64,000 nucleotides of DNA from Spirodela intermedia (Eukaryota > Streptophyta > Magnoliopsida > Alismatales > Araceae), in contig LR746281.1 of NCBI GenBank assembly GCA_902729315.2, positions 3,532,501 to 3,596,500 on the forward strand, read 5' to 3'. Position 1 is the first letter of the stretch. Each line of letters starts with the position of its first letter. This document shows positions 62,559 through 64,000 of this stretch, one piece after another. The position numbers and the translations under genes were made by a program. A model generated the notes under the pieces. That model did not search any database. It worked only from the letters and a program-made list of their open reading frames with translations, and was not told the origin of the DNA.

Positions 62559-64000
62559 CTGCATATTTATTTCTATGAGCTTGCTAGCTTGATTTGCCAA
62601 GATATGTGATTGGATGCAAAAATAAATATAAAGTAAAGATCAAATGTTGACAATAGATACAGTAAATGCTACAGAGAGAAAGGAAAAAGCATAAGACACG
62701 AACATGAGCATTTCTCCTAGACATAGGTGAAAGGGACAACACCAGGCCCAAATAAGAGCTTCCCATGACAAGTAGCAAAAGTCAGTAAACAAGCAACTGT
62801 TCTAAAACTCTTCAATCTGGACCACATATATCAGTTTTCCAAGAACTAGTCACATAATAAAGATAATCGACTGGAGGCAAGCATCAGCAACAAGTTTTGA
62901 TGAACATTGAAACAACAAAAATAATGTAAGCACATGATAGGGGTGCAAGGGTCAACAACTTAATAGCTAAAGTCAGCAGTCCTGCAGCCCAGGAGGCACA
63001 AGTTCTCGTTTATGGTAATCTTGTGAGATGCCAATAGGCAAGCAGACAAACTCACGAGTCTTGCGAGAAACATGAAGTAATGCAATTCACAAAAGAAGTC
63101 TACAACAGAGGAAAAGAGGAAACTGAAGCAGTAGCAGCAATTGACGGTGAGGAGCATGATGGTTCTAAATCCATCTCTAAAGCTATGGTGATCAGCCCAA
63201 GGTTGTTGTTGAATCCTCCACAAAGTAGAAGTTTGCATTTGAAATGCTGGGACAAGTCATGAAAGATGAGGTTTCAGAAGCCACTCTTGTCAAACAATGT
63301 TGGATAGAGCAGCCCAATGCAACATTGAATATTTCAGATGTACATTAAGAACCGAATGAAAGACAGCAAAGAATTGTTGCCTGAAAGATGATAAAATCCT
63401 CCAGCAGAAACGAAGCTAGAGGGGCATTATCGGCAGCCAATAATGTCCATATGGTCGCTGCAATGGAGGGAGTACGAAAAAGTCGCTGAAAAAAACATAC
63501 AAACGAATGACGATAGCGATGGTGATATGCACAACTTGATAAGATAGTATTACGCATGAACTTTGAAGGAGAGGAGAAAGCCATGTGCCACCCAATGGTA
63601 GAGGGAAATGGGAGGGAGCAGAAGATGCATGACCAACGGACTGAGGAGACAGGGCATGATTCTAGGGCAGAAATCTTACCCAACATCCAATGAAGTTGTC
63701 TCAACGGAGCTTACAGAACGTCGTGTAACTATTATAGCGTTTGGTAGGAAAAAGAAAGTGACTTTGCATACTACTGTGGCACACAACAAATGATGGAGAT
63801 TCAAGAAAGGAAGTAGAGCTTGGCCGCCTTTCCATCTCCATGATGCAGAGAAAGGGATGACATCAGAGATAGTCAACAAAGGAAAACTTGGGGCTAAAAA
63901 AAATAATCCAATCTTCAACTTTATACTCAAAGATCATGCTAGAAAGAGAATACAAAGAAAATAATACAAGAAGATGAGTCTCACTCCGACCTAATGGAGA
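62559..64000. other. Right end of the window, no exon recognised
   Basis: Expected to be intron sequence upstream of the RabGGTase alpha exons. Minus-strand frames at 63345-63704 and 63676-63930 were checked against what I know of the family and do not match. Confidence 0.4.

Overview
The window is nuclear DNA of a flowering plant. Its genes have intact GT-AG introns and plant-specific products (LOL1, anthocyanidin synthase, SUVH4, PTM), and many LTR retrotransposon remnants lie around them. Coding exons are very GC-rich while the intergenic DNA is AT-rich. That contrast suggests a monocot with GC-rich third codon positions, but it does not prove it.

Layout. 1-10.9 kb: AT-rich transposon debris (gypsy integrase remnant, a ~1.68 kb solo LTR, simple repeats). 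10.9-24.7 kb: a GC-rich gene island holding a decayed coding region, LOL1 (minus, five exons), a MIP1-type RING E3 ligase (plus, two exons), a TLDc-domain protein (plus, two exons), mitochondrial glycine cleavage H protein (plus, four exons) and a small conserved-looking minus-strand ORF. 24.9-33.3 kb: degenerate copia-like sequence, then a 6.2 kb minus-strand LTR retrotransposon with perfect 5-bp target duplication, primer-binding site and polypurine tract. A solo LTR is inserted inside its 3' LTR, and another LTR-like insertion sits in its gag region. 35-43 kb: a broken SUVH4/KRYPTONITE-like histone methyltransferase gene on the minus strand, with a small solo LTR in one intron. 44.9-46.6 kb: the DDT/PHD-finger portion of a PTM-like gene. 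47.0-58.3 kb: two co-linear anthocyanidin synthase genes pointing away from each other, 8.7 kb apart, with gypsy remnants between them. 59.7-62.6 kb: the last two exons of Rab geranylgeranyltransferase alpha on the minus strand.

How the genes relate. The two ANS genes act at one step of anthocyanin/proanthocyanidin synthesis. One (56981-58289) looks canonical; the other keeps the catalytic residues but differs at several conserved sites. The order LOL1, MIP1-like RING, TLDc, GDC-H resembles a gene cluster I recall from Arabidopsis chromosome 1, so the island may be an old conserved neighbourhood rather than a functional operon-like unit. No prokaryotic-type system, CRISPR array or confident tRNA/rRNA gene was seen. 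I found no clearly undescribed system. The best leads are the divergent ANS pair, the dead exon copy inside LOL1, the ancient gene block and the nested retrotransposons.
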